Positions 1-8,164 of a stretch of DNA of 64,000 bases are shown in pieces. The notes under the pieces are model-generated. The model worked only from the letters and a program-made list of their open reading frames with translations, had not been told where the DNA came from and searched no databases. The stretch is from positions 62,001-126,000 of the forward strand of contig JADKHG010000003.1 in NCBI GenBank assembly GCA_016721875.1. Reading direction: 5' to 3'. Source of the DNA: Sphingomonadales bacterium (GTDB lineage Bacteria > Pseudomonadota > Alphaproteobacteria > Sphingomonadales > Sphingomonadaceae). How positions within the stretch are numbered: position 1 is the stretch's first letter; every line of letters begins with the position of its first letter. The position numbers and the translations under genes are program-made.

Positions 1-229
1 CGCGCACCCATTCGGCGGCCATGCGGGTTTTGCCAAAGCCGCGCCCGGCCATGACAAACCATGTGCGCCAATCGCCTTCGGGCGGGCGCTGATCATCGCG
101 CGCCCACAGATTCCAGTCATATTCGAGTTGCCATTGATCCTCCGGCTTTACCTTCGCCAGCCATTTGACGCGCTCTTCCGGATCGATCTGCGCGATGCGC
201 TCTGCTTCACTTCGGGGTTCCGTCGTCAT
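1..229 (-). CDS. Phage/GTA-type terminase large subunit, N-terminal fragment
   Basis: This is the ATPase/nuclease that pumps DNA into phage or gene-transfer-agent heads. Only the first 76 codons are in the window; the gene continues off the left edge. The fragment reads MTTEPRSEAERIAQ, then a tryptophan-rich stretch, then VMAGRGFGKTRMAAEW, which fits the Walker A region of large terminases. The start ATG (229) lies inside the 3' end of the upstream TerS-like gene (23-bp overlap), as expected for a translationally coupled packaging pair. In Rhodobacterales and Sphingomonadales such a pair begins the GTA head cluster, but an ordinary prophage cannot be excluded from this fragment. The family call is firm; GTA versus phage is inference. 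Confidence 0.85.
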   Translation of the reverse strand, partial: MTTEPRSEAERIAQIDPEERVKWLAKVKPEDQWQLEYDWNLWARDDQRPPEGDWRTWFVMAGRGFGKTRMAAEWVR

Positions 230-671
230 CGCTCATCCTTTGGCGCATTGCGGCAAAGCGCGCTTCGAGCCGCGCCTGTACTTCCTTTGGATCGCGCGAA
301 CGCGACGGTGCGGGCGTCGCCCCCACCCCTCGCACAGTTGCGCGGTGGGCGGCAAGCAGCGCCATGCCCATCCGCGCCTTCATCTGTTTCTGTTTGAAGG
401 TGCTGTCTTTCATATTGCTGGCGGGTGGTGACAAGGCCTCCGCGAGCAAATTCGCCTCCAGCCGGGCATAGCCTTCGGACAATGCCTGCATCCATTGATC
501 GCAAAACGCCGCGCAGCTCTTGCGCAGGTCATAGACCGGCTTGGTCATGACCCCGGCAACCTTTGCCGATGCAGTTACATTCGATGTTTGCGCGAGATGC
601 GCTAGGAACAGCTTTTGTGCGGCTGTCCCAAATTTCCTCGGTTTTCCTCCTGCCTTTTTCGAAAACGCCAT
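207..671 (-). CDS. Terminase small subunit-like protein (TerS / GTA g1-like)
   Basis: This 154-residue basic protein lies immediately upstream of the large terminase. After a lysine/glycine-rich N-terminus (MAFSKKAGGKPRKFG), residues about 15-60 form a helical DNA-binding-like segment (LFLAHLAQTSNVTASAKVAGV), the arrangement of small-terminase helix-turn-helix domains. The C-terminal third is charged and alanine-rich. The start at 671 is chosen because AAAGGA stands about 9 bases before it; an upstream ATG at 719 would lie inside a GC hairpin and adds residues with no domain character. The call rests mainly on the overlap with TerL and the N-terminal helical motif, because small terminases are poorly conserved. 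Confidence 0.65.
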   Translation of the reverse strand: MAFSKKAGGKPRKFGTAAQKLFLAHLAQTSNVTASAKVAGVMTKPVYDLRKSCAAFCDQWMQALSEGYARLEANLLAEALSPPASNMKDSTFKQKQMKARMGMALLAAHRATVRGVGATPAPSRSRDPKEVQARLEARFAAMRQRMSDDDGTPK

Positions 672-698
672 GTCCGAATTCCTTTCGCGCAAAACGAA

Positions 699-731
699 GG
701 GGCCGGATGCGGTAATCACCGCCCCGGCCCC
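699..731. other. GC-rich hairpin between GST and terminase genes
   Basis: GGGGCCGG (699-706) and CCGGCCCC (724-731) form a perfect 8-bp stem around a 17-base loop. On the minus strand it is followed by TTCG then TTTT, so it could terminate transcription from the upstream GST gene before the terminase pair. The T-run is weak, so the function is tentative. Confidence 0.35.
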
Positions 732-822
732 GAATCACATTTTCCCAATATCCCAAATAGTGCCAGAATGGCGTTACGATGTCAAGAGATATTTTCCTAT
801 ATGGTTATTTTCTTCGCAGACC

Positions 823-1473
823 CTAACCGCGGAGCTTTGCCAAAATGGCCTGTTCCTTGGCGATAATCCCCGCAAAACTCGGGCGGGCATGGACACTGTC
901 GAGCCAGGCGCGGGTGCGCGGCCAGCGGCTCCAATCAACGCCGTCGCAGGCATGGTCGAAATTAACCGCCATGCTCGCAACCGCAATATCGGCAATGCCA
1001 AATGCCCCACCCACCAGAAATCCGCCGGGGTCGGGAGCAACGCTTTCCAGATAGTCGAGCAATTTGGGCAAATCGACCTCCTCACCTTCGGCAGCCAGAT
1101 CGGCATTGCCCGGTTTGCGCTGGAACAACGGCGCGACCACACGGTTGAAGAAGCATTTGAAGACGACGACGCTCATCAGCGTATCGGCAAATTCCTCAAA
1201 CCACACCGTTCGCGCGGCATCCGCCGGATCGGCGGATAGCATCGCGCCATCAGGATGCTTCTTTTCAAGATAGGTCAGGATCGCGGTTGAATCCGACACT
1301 GCAAAATCGCCGTGGGTCATCGCGGGCATTTTGCGCAAAGGGCTGGCGCGCAGGAATTCGGGATCGACGGCGTCGAGCGTGATATTCTCCAACTCATACG
1401 GCAGGCCGCGTTCAGCGCAATAGACCATGATCTTGCGGACAAAGGGAGAGAAGGAGGAGCCGTAGAGTTTCAT
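823..1473 (-). CDS. Glutathione S-transferase family protein
   Basis: This 216-residue cytosolic protein has the two-domain GST layout. Residues 1-80 form a thioredoxin-like fold, with MKLYGSSFSPFVRK at the N-terminus, the cis-proline in KMPAM, and the glutathione-contacting SDSTAI motif. An all-helical C-terminal domain follows, with GGFLVGGAFGIADIAVASM, the conserved N-capping region of helix 6. The start at 1473 gives the canonical MKLYG opening and is preceded by GGAGGAG-like bases; a further ATG at 1557 would add 28 residues foreign to the family. The substrate is not predictable. It stands alone between the terminase region and a divergent DUF2339 gene. Confidence 0.9.
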   Translation of the reverse strand: MKLYGSSFSPFVRKIMVYCAERGLPYELENITLDAVDPEFLRASPLRKMPAMTHGDFAVSDSTAILTYLEKKHPDGAMLSADPADAARTVWFEEFADTLMSVVVFKCFFNRVVAPLFQRKPGNADLAAEGEEVDLPKLLDYLESVAPDPGGFLVGGAFGIADIAVASMAVNFDHACDGVDWSRWPRTRAWLDSVHARPSFAGIIAKEQAILAKLRG

Positions 1474-1616
1474 GCGGACAGACTTTCTGAGGAATTGGGA
1501 TTGTTGCGCAACACAGACTGCCAAATCAGTGGCATATTGCAACCGATAAATGGCCATCCTTGTAAATCGCCGCTGAGCAGCTAAGCCTAGGCCAATCGCT
1601 ATTGGGGTGGGGTAAG

Positions 1617-4244
1617 ATGGACGGCTTGATATTGTTGCTCGCGCTGGTCCTGGGTGTCTGGATGCTCAACCTCAACGGCCGCATCAAGATGCTTGAAAAC
1701 CGGCTTGCCGATGCACTCGATCTGCTGACCTCCGGGAAAAGGCCGGAAACCACCGCACCCGCTGCCGAACCGGACTTGGCCGAAACCCCCGCCGCGGTAA
1801 AGCCAGCGATTGCCTATGCCAGCCGCCGACCGGCGACGCTGCGCAGTGAGGCGAAATCGGCACCACCCCCGATAGCGGTGGACGAAGAGCTTCCCTCAAC
1901 CGTCGACCCGGTGGAATTGCCGCAACGATCGGCAAGTTGGAGTTTCGAGGAACTGGTCGGCGGCAAGCTGCCGATCTGGATCGGTGGCATTGCGCTGGTT
2001 TTCGCAGGGTTTTTCCTCGTGCGCTATACGATTGATGCCGGGCTTCTGGGTCCCGGAACCCGTTCGGTGCTGGCAACTATTTTCGCCTTCTTGCTGATCG
2101 CGGGCAGCCAATGGGGCGGACGGCTTCCCAAAATTGGCGAATCCTTCACTGCCGACCCGCGCATCGCCCAGTCACTGGCAGGGGCAGGCATCGCGACCCT
2201 GTTTGGCACGCTGTACATGGCTGCCGAAATCTATGGCTTGATCGGTGTACCGGTCGCTTTTGCGCTGCTGATTGCCACTACCGTATTAGCCTTTGCGCTC
2301 GCTTTGCGCCACGGTCCGCCAACCGCATTGATGGGACTGGTCGGCGGATTTACCGCGCCTTGGGTGGCAGGGGCTCGGTCCCGACAATGTCCCGGTCTTG
2401 CTGCTCTTTCTGGGGGTATTCCTCGCGGGGTTGTTCGGACTGGCGCTGTGGCGGCGCTGGCTCTGGCTGTTGCTGTTGGCAAGCGGCGGCGGCGCGCTTT
2501 GGACGATCGGTCTGGTTGTCACCGCAAATGATTCGCTTCCGCTGATCGGAATGTTTGTCATGATCGCCGGCGGTGCAGCGGTATTGGTTGGCGACCGCTT
2601 TGCAGAGGATGATCCGAGACTCGCGGCCGTGGCTCGGTTTGCGCCGATGGGGATCGCGCTGTTGCAACTCGCGATGTTGCTGCCGCGACTGGAATTCAGC
2701 TTCATCGGCTGGGGTTCTATGCTGCCTTGTCCGCCGCCGCAATCGGTCTGGCTTGGCGCGACGACCGGCATTTGCCCAATATATTCGGCGCGCTTCTGCT
2801 CTGCCTGATGCCGCTGGCGACTGGATGGGGAAGTCAGGCCGGTCACAGCATGATGACCCTTGCGTCGGTGGGCACGGGCCTGCTGTTTGGCGTCCCCGGA
2901 CATCTGCGCGCAGCATCATCGGCGGTCAGTCGAAGCTATTGGGCGCTGCTGGCATTGCTGGCGCAGGCCCTGCCCTTCTTCACGGCCTTTTCGCTCGCCA
3001 AGCCTGAATTCTCCGATTTCGCATGGGGCGGTGTCGCTGCCTTGCTGATCGTTCCGGCTGGATATATCGCTTGGCAATGGCGCAGCGCAGAAAGCTATAT
3101 TGACCGGATCGTGCGGATCGCAAGCGCCGGGCTTGCCGCACTTATGGGCTGGATCGCACTCACCCACTGGTTTTCCAACGACTATCTCGCCAGCGCGACT
3201 TTCGTCGTTACAGCGGCGTTGGCGGCATGGGCGATGCGGACCCAAAGCAAGGCAATGCAGGAACTGGCGGTGATACCTCTGGCTTTTGGCGTGCTGGCGC
3301 TTGCGACCGGGTCATGGCGCTTTTTCGAGGCGCTGAACAATTCTCTCGGCGGGATAAAGTTGATGGCATCGACCCTCCCCGAAATTGGGGAGGCGGCGCG
3401 GATGACGTTGCTCCCCGCATTGCTGGTGGGACTCATTGCCGCCCTGCCCCATTTCGCTCTCGGCCGCTGGCCGCGCCGACTGGCATGGCTTGCGGGCGGA
3501 GCAGGCGCGTTGGGTTTCCTATGGCTGATCGCCAAACAGGTCGCGGCCATCGACAGCCCCTCGCAATTCATCACGCTCGGCCTTGCCGAACGGGTGGTCA
3601 TGACCCAGCTGCTGTTTTTGGCAGGCTGGTTGGCGCTGCGTCGCGCGACCGACTGGTCTAGCCTTTGGGCGAAGGCGGGAATGGCCGCGACCGCGCTCGC
3701 GCTGTTCCGCATGTTCTGGTTCGATCTGGGCGTCTTCAATCCGCTTTATGTTCCACAATCGCTGGGGCCGATACCGGTCGCCAATCTGGGAACCATCCAT
3801 TTGGGATTGACGGCATTCTGGCTATGGCAAATGGCGCGCAGCCGCGTTGTCGCCTCGGCGCATGGGCAACTGCCCAAATTATCCGAAATTGCCAGTTTGG
3901 TGATGATGGCGCTAACCGCCTTGGTCACGGTGCGCCAATTGGCGCATGGCAATCTGATTTCGGGTGGTGGCATCGAAACCGGGGAAAATTACCTCTATTC
4001 GGCGGCATTGCTTATCCTTTCGATCATCTGGATGACAATTGGTATCCGCTTGGGCCTTGCCGTTCTCCGCCTTGCCGGGCTGGCGTTATTGACCGTGGTC
4101 ACGCTCAAAGTCTTCCTGATCGATGCTGCCGCATTGGAGGGCGTGCTTCGCATCCTGTCGTTCATGGGGCTGGGCATCGCGCTGATCGGAATTGGCTGGG
4201 CCTATGGCAAGGTTATGCGGGCCGGAAGTCTGGCTGCGGAATAA
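1617..4244 (+). CDS. DUF2339 multi-spanning membrane protein (two compensating frameshifts)
   Basis: This is an inner-membrane protein of unknown function, about 875 residues once repaired. The N-terminus has one helix (ILLLALVLGVW), a predicted coiled/charged linker, and then the DUF2339 signature region EELVGGKLPIWIGGIALVFAGFFLVRY. The rest is a long series of hydrophobic helices down to the C-terminus. The frame changes twice. One extra G in the GGGG run at 2370-2373 moves it away, since APWVAGLGPDNV reads correctly with three Gs. One missing base near 2715 brings it back, since the expected text is GWGFYAALSAAAIG. The length then divides by three. These are probably sequencing errors rather than decay, because both flanks stay open and family-like. 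The start at 1617 (ATG) follows GGGGTGGGG. Confidence 0.8.
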
Positions 4245-4283
4245 GTCCTTGCCTCACGCCTGAAACCCCGTAAATCCGCGCCC

Positions 4284-4934
4284 ATGCTCACAAAACTCTA
4301 CAACTGGATGATGGACAAGGCCGGTCATCCGCACGCCGAACGCTGGCTGTTTCTGTTCTCGTTTATGGAATCGAGTTTCTTCCCCATCCCACCGCATCCG
4401 CTGCTGGGGCTGATGTGTCTGGCGCGCCCCGACAAGGCGTTGCGCTTTGGCGTGATCTGCACGGTTTCGTCGGTTTTGGGCGGGCTATTCGGCTATGCCA
4501 TTGGCTATTTCGCCTATGAGACAGTAGGCATCGCGCTGCTGAAGGCGCTGGGTCTTTGGGACAGCTTCCCTGCCGCCGCCTGTTACCTGCGTGAATATGG
4601 CGCGGAGATCATATTGATCAAAGGCGCGACGCCTATTCCATTCAAGCTGCTGACGCTGACGGCTGGTTTCATCCATATGAACCTATTCGACTTCCTCTGG
4701 TCGAGCATGGTGTCACGCTCGGTGCAGTTCATCGCCGTCGGCTTTCTGTTCTGGAAATTCGGTCGCCCGATCAAGGCGTTTATCGACAAATATCTGCCTT
4801 GGGTCACGGCAGGCTTCCTGATCCTTGTCGCGGGCGGATTTGTCGCCTTCGCGATGCTGTCAGGTGGCGGTGGCAAAGCAGGAGATGCCTGTTCGGGTGT
4901 GACGACGATGGAACAGGTTTTCCAGAAGAGTTGA
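4284..4934 (+). CDS. YqaA/DedA-like (SNARE-associated) inner-membrane protein
   Basis: This 216-residue membrane protein of the YqaA branch of the DedA/VTT superfamily has four or five hydrophobic helices. The hallmark region ESSFFPIPPHPLLGLM near residues 29-45 and the GATPIPFKLLTLTAGF segment near 117-132 match the paired re-entrant motifs of the family. DedA-like proteins are linked to lipid-carrier transport and envelope homeostasis; the substrate here is unknown. A hydrophilic tail follows a final helix. It lies 39 bp after the DUF2339 gene, possibly co-transcribed. Confidence 0.85.
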   Translation: MLTKLYNWMMDKAGHPHAERWLFLFSFMESSFFPIPPHPLLGLMCLARPDKALRFGVICTVSSVLGGLFGYAIGYFAYETVGIALLKALGLWDSFPAAACYLREYGAEIILIKGATPIPFKLLTLTAGFIHMNLFDFLWSSMVSRSVQFIAVGFLFWKFGRPIKAFIDKYLPWVTAGFLILVAGGFVAFAMLSGGGGKAGDACSGVTTMEQVFQKS

Positions 4935-4973
4935 TAACTCGCTTCTCGCTTATAACTCCGTCTATTTCCCTAA

Positions 4974-5053
4974 CCGTTCGCCTCGAGCGTAGTCGAGAGG
5001 CCCAGAAAGCAAGCGTGACTTATGGGCGTCTCGACTTCGCTCGACACGAACGG
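4974..5053. repeat. 80-bp dispersed inverted-repeat element, copy 1
   Basis: The element starts CCGTTCGCCTCGAGCG and ends CGCTCGACACGAACGG, so the two halves are imperfect reverse complements and would fold into a long hairpin. A second copy stands at 52569-52648. It lies in the intergenic space between convergent genes. Similar TCGAGCGAAGTCGAG-type palindromes are recalled as frequent in sphingomonad genomes; that is memory, not a search. Confidence 0.8.
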
Positions 5054-5077
5054 ATTGTGGGGACAATCGAATTCTGA

Positions 5078-5500
5078 CTAGCTCGCAAACAATTGCCCAT
5101 CATCGGCAAAGGCCTTGAACTCCAACGCATTGCCGCTGGGGTCAGTGAAGAACATCGTCGCCTGTTCTCCAACCTGTCCTTTGAAACGGACATAAGGTTC
5201 GATGCCGAAGGCGACCCCTGCGGCCTTCAACCGCGCAGAGAGGTCTTCCCACTGCTCCATGGTCAGCACAATCCCGAAATGCGGGACCGGCACGTCATGG
5301 CCGTCGACCGCATTGTGGATCGGGCGCGCAATCATCCCCGGGCCGAGATGCGCAACGATCTGGTGGCCATAGAGATCAAAGTCGATCCAGTGCTCCGAGG
5401 ATCGCCCTTCACCGCAGCCGAGCACATCGCGGTAAAAGGCGCGTGCCGCCGCAAGGTCATGCACCGAAAAGGCCAAGTGAAAGGGGCGCAGTCCGCTCAT
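5078..5500 (-). CDS. VOC (glyoxalase/dioxygenase superfamily) protein
   Basis: This 140-residue protein is built from two beta-alpha-beta-beta-beta modules. The first is FHLAFSVHDLAAARAFYRDVLG with EHWIDFDLYGHQIVAHL. The second is PHFGIVLTMEQWEDLSARLKAAGV with FTDPSGNALEFKAF. The His/Glu positions of both modules are present, so a divalent-metal site is likely. The reaction cannot be named from sequence; members include glyoxalases and antibiotic-resistance proteins. The start overlaps the stop of the upstream gene by four bases (5497-5500), indicating translational coupling. Confidence 0.85.
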   Translation of the reverse strand: MSGLRPFHLAFSVHDLAAARAFYRDVLGCGEGRSSEHWIDFDLYGHQIVAHLGPGMIARPIHNAVDGHDVPVPHFGIVLTMEQWEDLSARLKAAGVAFGIEPYVRFKGQVGEQATMFFTDPSGNALEFKAFADDGQLFAS

Positions 5501-6270
5501 TCTTCGGGCGGCATTGCAAGCGCGAGCGTTTCACCCAGACGGATGCAGCGCGACATTTTCTCTTCCTTGCTGGGTTCTTTTTCCAGCTCGGCCTGCAGTT
5601 CTTCGTTGCTGATCGGTTTCGGCTCGTCAGCCTTAGGCAGCTTGTTCACTTCACCGTCAAAGGCGGTAGCCAATCGGGCAAAGCCCTTGGCATCGCGACT
5701 GTCTGGCCCTTCGCGCTCGACAATTTCCTTGGTCGCCATGTCGATCAGCACCTTGCAGTATCGGATGCGGTGCGGGTTCGACAGGTCCTCGCCCAGCGTC
5801 TTGCGAAATAACCCGATCTTGTCAGGATCGTGGATTTCCAACTGGGGTTGCGGCGTCAGCATCATTGGGGTGTCGTAGGTTGGAGCGATCTTCGTTGCCG
5901 CATCCGCCGCAACAAGCTGTGCATCCATAATCGGCCTGCACTGCCCTATGCGCGCTTGCACATAAGCGGCAGGGTTGGCCGATTTCATCGCCTGTTCCTG
6001 TTCGGCTTCGACAGCTTGCTTGATCGCAAAGGCAACCACTTCGCGCGGCTGACCGCTTTCCTCCATCACCCGGTCGCCGACAATGCCGGCCCAGCGCTTG
6101 CCGCTTTCGCGCATATCGGGATAGCTTTGCGAAGCCCCCTGCCCGGAACGTTGCTCATGCGCGATGATGCCGATGGCGGCGACGCAGCCAATGTCGCGCA
6201 TCTGCGCGTCGGAAAGCGGGAGCGGCGGATTGGGCGCGAGCATCAGCGCGAAGATCGGTGTCAAGGTCAT
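5497..6270 (-). CDS. Hypothetical protein, possibly periplasmic
   Basis: This 257-residue protein is one I do not recognise. The N-terminus (MTLTPIFALMLAPNPP) is a short hydrophobic stretch that might be a signal sequence. It is followed by DIGCVAAIGIIAHEQRSG, and further on by QARIGQCRPIMDAQLVAAD, so two well-separated cysteines could pair in the periplasm. The C-terminal half is acidic and rich in Glu/Lys (KLPKADEPKPISNEELQAE), likely flexible. It overlaps the following VOC gene by four bases and is divergent from lnt. The start at 6270 is preferred over 6348 because the longer form would begin inside the opposite lnt leader. Confidence 0.6.
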   Translation of the reverse strand: MTLTPIFALMLAPNPPLPLSDAQMRDIGCVAAIGIIAHEQRSGQGASQSYPDMRESGKRWAGIVGDRVMEESGQPREVVAFAIKQAVEAEQEQAMKSANPAAYVQARIGQCRPIMDAQLVAADAATKIAPTYDTPMMLTPQPQLEIHDPDKIGLFRKTLGEDLSNPHRIRYCKVLIDMATKEIVEREGPDSRDAKGFARLATAFDGEVNKLPKADEPKPISNEELQAELEKEPSKEEKMSRCIRLGETLALAMPPEE

Positions 6271-6359
6271 GGCGCAATTGCTAGCACCGCGCGGCTGAAC
6301 GGCAAGCAACAATATTGGCCGATTGCATTTGCCCCTATTGCCCGCCATGTCTGCGCGCC

Positions 6360-8090
6360 ATGACCAAGTTGTTCGCTTTCCTTGAAAATCATCGCGCTAA
6401 AGTGTTGCTCGTCGCTGGCGGCATCTCCGCGACTGGATTTGCGCCGCTGAACTGGTGGCCGCTAACGCTACTATGCCTCGCGTTGCTGATGCACTGGGTG
6501 GCGCGTGCCTGTAGTGGCAAGCGTGCATTTCTGCTTGGCTGGGCCTTTGGCGTCGGGCATTTCACCATCGGCAACAATTGGATCGCCACCGCCTTCACCT
6601 ATCAAGCAAATATGCCCGTATGGCTCGGCTGGTGCGCAGTGCCACTGCTGGCGCTGTATCTGGCGGTCTATCCGGGGGTGGCAGCCTGGGGAGCGTGGTG
6701 GCTCAAAAATTCTCCCCCCCCCTTTAGGGGAGGGGCAAGGGGTGGGGTCTCTCAGCCATTGCGCAACACTGACAAGCCCCACCCCAACCCCTCCCCTAAA
6801 GGGGAGGGGCTAAACCTCCCTTTCATCCTCTTTTTCGCCGGATGCTGGATCATCACCGAATGGCTGCGCGCTTGTGTGTTTACGGGATTTTCGTGGAATC
6901 CCTTGTCTGCCTTGTGGGTCGACACTTTGTGGTCTGGAATGTGGCTTCCCATAGTCGGAACCTACGGAATGTCAGGCCTCCTTTTGTTCTACACTGGATT
7001 GCTGGCCGCTGCTGTGCCCTGGTTTAAGTACAATTTTGCCGCCGGAAATTTTCAACGCTCGGGCAGTTGGGTGGTGATTGGATTTGTAGCGTTATTCATC
7101 GCGCCAGTGTTGGCCGTAAGTTTCGTTCCAGATTCCCTGATTCCTCAGAAATCGGCCGATTACGCGAAGGCAGATGTCGCACTCACCATCGTCCAACCCA
7201 ACATCTCCCAGATCGACAAATATGCCCCCGGCTATGATGCGATCAATTTCCGCCGCCTAGCCGAAAACAGTCTGAGCCGCGACACCAAGCCCCGCCTGAT
7301 CCTCTGGCCCGAGGCTGCAATTCCGTGGCGGCTGGAGGATGGCTATCCTTATCGCTTCTACCAGTTCCAGCCAGGCGAAAGCGCGGAGGGTGCGCGGACG
7401 ATGCTGACTCGTCTGATGAACCCTGGTGACCTGTTGCTCACCGGAGTGGACCGGTTGGAGTTTGACAAGGACCGCCAATTGGTCGGCGCACGCAATAGTA
7501 TGACTGCGATGGACGCCAGCGGAAAAATTCTGGGCAATTATGACAAGGCCCATCTGGTTCCCTATGGAGAATATCTGGCGCTGCGCTGGCTGCTCGAGCC
7601 GCTTGGTGCGGCGCGGCTGGTGCCGGGCGATCTCGACTTCTGGCCCGGTCCCGGACCGCGTACCCTTGACCTGCCATTCGATGGTCGGCGGGTGAAGGTC
7701 GGGATGCAGATTTGCTATGAAATCATATTTTCGGGCCAAGTCGTCGACCAAACGCACCGCCCCGACTTCATCTTCAATCCCTCCAACGACGCATGGTTTG
7801 GCGGTTGGGGCTCGCCGCAGTTTCTGGCTCAAGCACGGTTGCGTGCTATTGAGGAAGGTCTGCCCGTGGTGCGCGCCACCCCGACGGGCATCAGCGCGGT
7901 AATCGACGCTGACGGGCGGGTCCTAAAGAGCCTACCCCAAGGCATTGCCGGACGGATTGATGCGCAACTTCCTCGCCCCAAAGAGCCAACACTTTTTGCG
8001 CGCTATGGAAATGCGCTACCCATGGCCTTCGCCGCGCTGCTCATCGCATTTGGCCTGATGCCGCTTGCCCGCCGCCGCACTTCTCGCTAA
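6360..8090 (+). CDS. lnt: Apolipoprotein N-acyltransferase
   Basis: Inner-membrane enzyme that adds the third acyl chain to the N-terminal cysteine of lipoproteins. About six N-terminal helices precede a nitrilase-like periplasmic domain. The catalytic triad is visible: E318 in LWPEAAIPW, K396 in YDKAHLVPYGEY and C452 in MQICYEIIF. At 576 residues it is longer than the usual 500-540, explained by a 36-residue in-frame insert (residues about 117-152, containing PHPNPSPKGEG) encoded by a palindromic repeat element between two helices. The start ATG at 6360 gives MTKLFAFLE; an earlier in-frame start at 6315 adds a cysteine-rich stretch unlike the family. It is divergent from the hypothetical gene at 5497-6270. 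Confidence 0.95.
   Translation: MTKLFAFLENHRAKVLLVAGGISATGFAPLNWWPLTLLCLALLMHWVARACSGKRAFLLGWAFGVGHFTIGNNWIATAFTYQANMPVWLGWCAVPLLALYLAVYPGVAAWGAWWLKNSPPPFRGGARGGVSQPLRNTDKPHPNPSPKGEGLNLPFILFFAGCWIITEWLRACVFTGFSWNPLSALWVDTLWSGMWLPIVGTYGMSGLLLFYTGLLAAAVPWFKYNFAAGNFQRSGSWVVIGFVALFIAPVLAVSFVPDSLIPQKSADYAKADVALTIVQPNISQIDKYAPGYDAINFRRLAENSLSRDTKPRLILWPEAAIPWRLEDGYPYRFYQFQPGESAEGARTMLTRLMNPGDLLLTGVDRLEFDKDRQLVGARNSMTAMDASGKILGNYDKAHLVPYGEYLALRWLLEPLGAARLVPGDLDFWPGPGPRTLDLPFDGRRVKVGMQICYEIIFSGQVVDQTHRPDFIFNPSNDAWFGGWGSPQFLAQARLRAIEEGLPVVRATPTGISAVIDADGRVLKSLPQGIAGRIDAQLPRPKEPTLFARYGNALPMAFAALLIAFGLMPLARRRTSR
6710..6811. repeat. Palindromic repeat element inserted in frame within lnt
   Basis: The left arm includes TTTAGGGGAGGGGCAAGG (from 6723); the right arm is its near-perfect reverse complement, ending CCCTCCCCTAAAGGGG at 6789-6804. 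The element keeps the lnt frame open and encodes a proline/glycine-rich loop. A related element sits in the helicase gene at 47383-47530. Such CCCTCCCCTAAA-type palindromes are common in Alphaproteobacteria. Confidence 0.85.
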
Positions 8091-8105
8091 GGGGCCGCGC
8101 AGCAC

Positions 8106-8121
8106 ATAAAGAATTCTTTAT
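8106..8121. promoter_or_regulatory. Perfect 16-bp palindrome upstream of metK, candidate operator
   Basis: ATAAAGAATTCTTTAT is an uninterrupted perfect palindrome 43 bases before the metK start, in a 74-base AT-rich gap. Its size and position suit a dimeric repressor. It resembles the AT-rich palindromes reported for SahR, an ArsR-type S-adenosylhomocysteine sensor that controls methionine-cycle genes in Proteobacteria. That match is from memory and unverified. Confidence 0.55.
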
Positions 8122-8164
8122 ACGCAGATACAGAATCACTCTCATTTTGGGGACTGGAAAAACC

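Noticed and set aside
8091..8164. SAM or SAM/SAH riboswitch before metK
   Set aside because: The 74-base leader is too short and AT-rich, dominated by one palindrome; no riboswitch core could be recognised.
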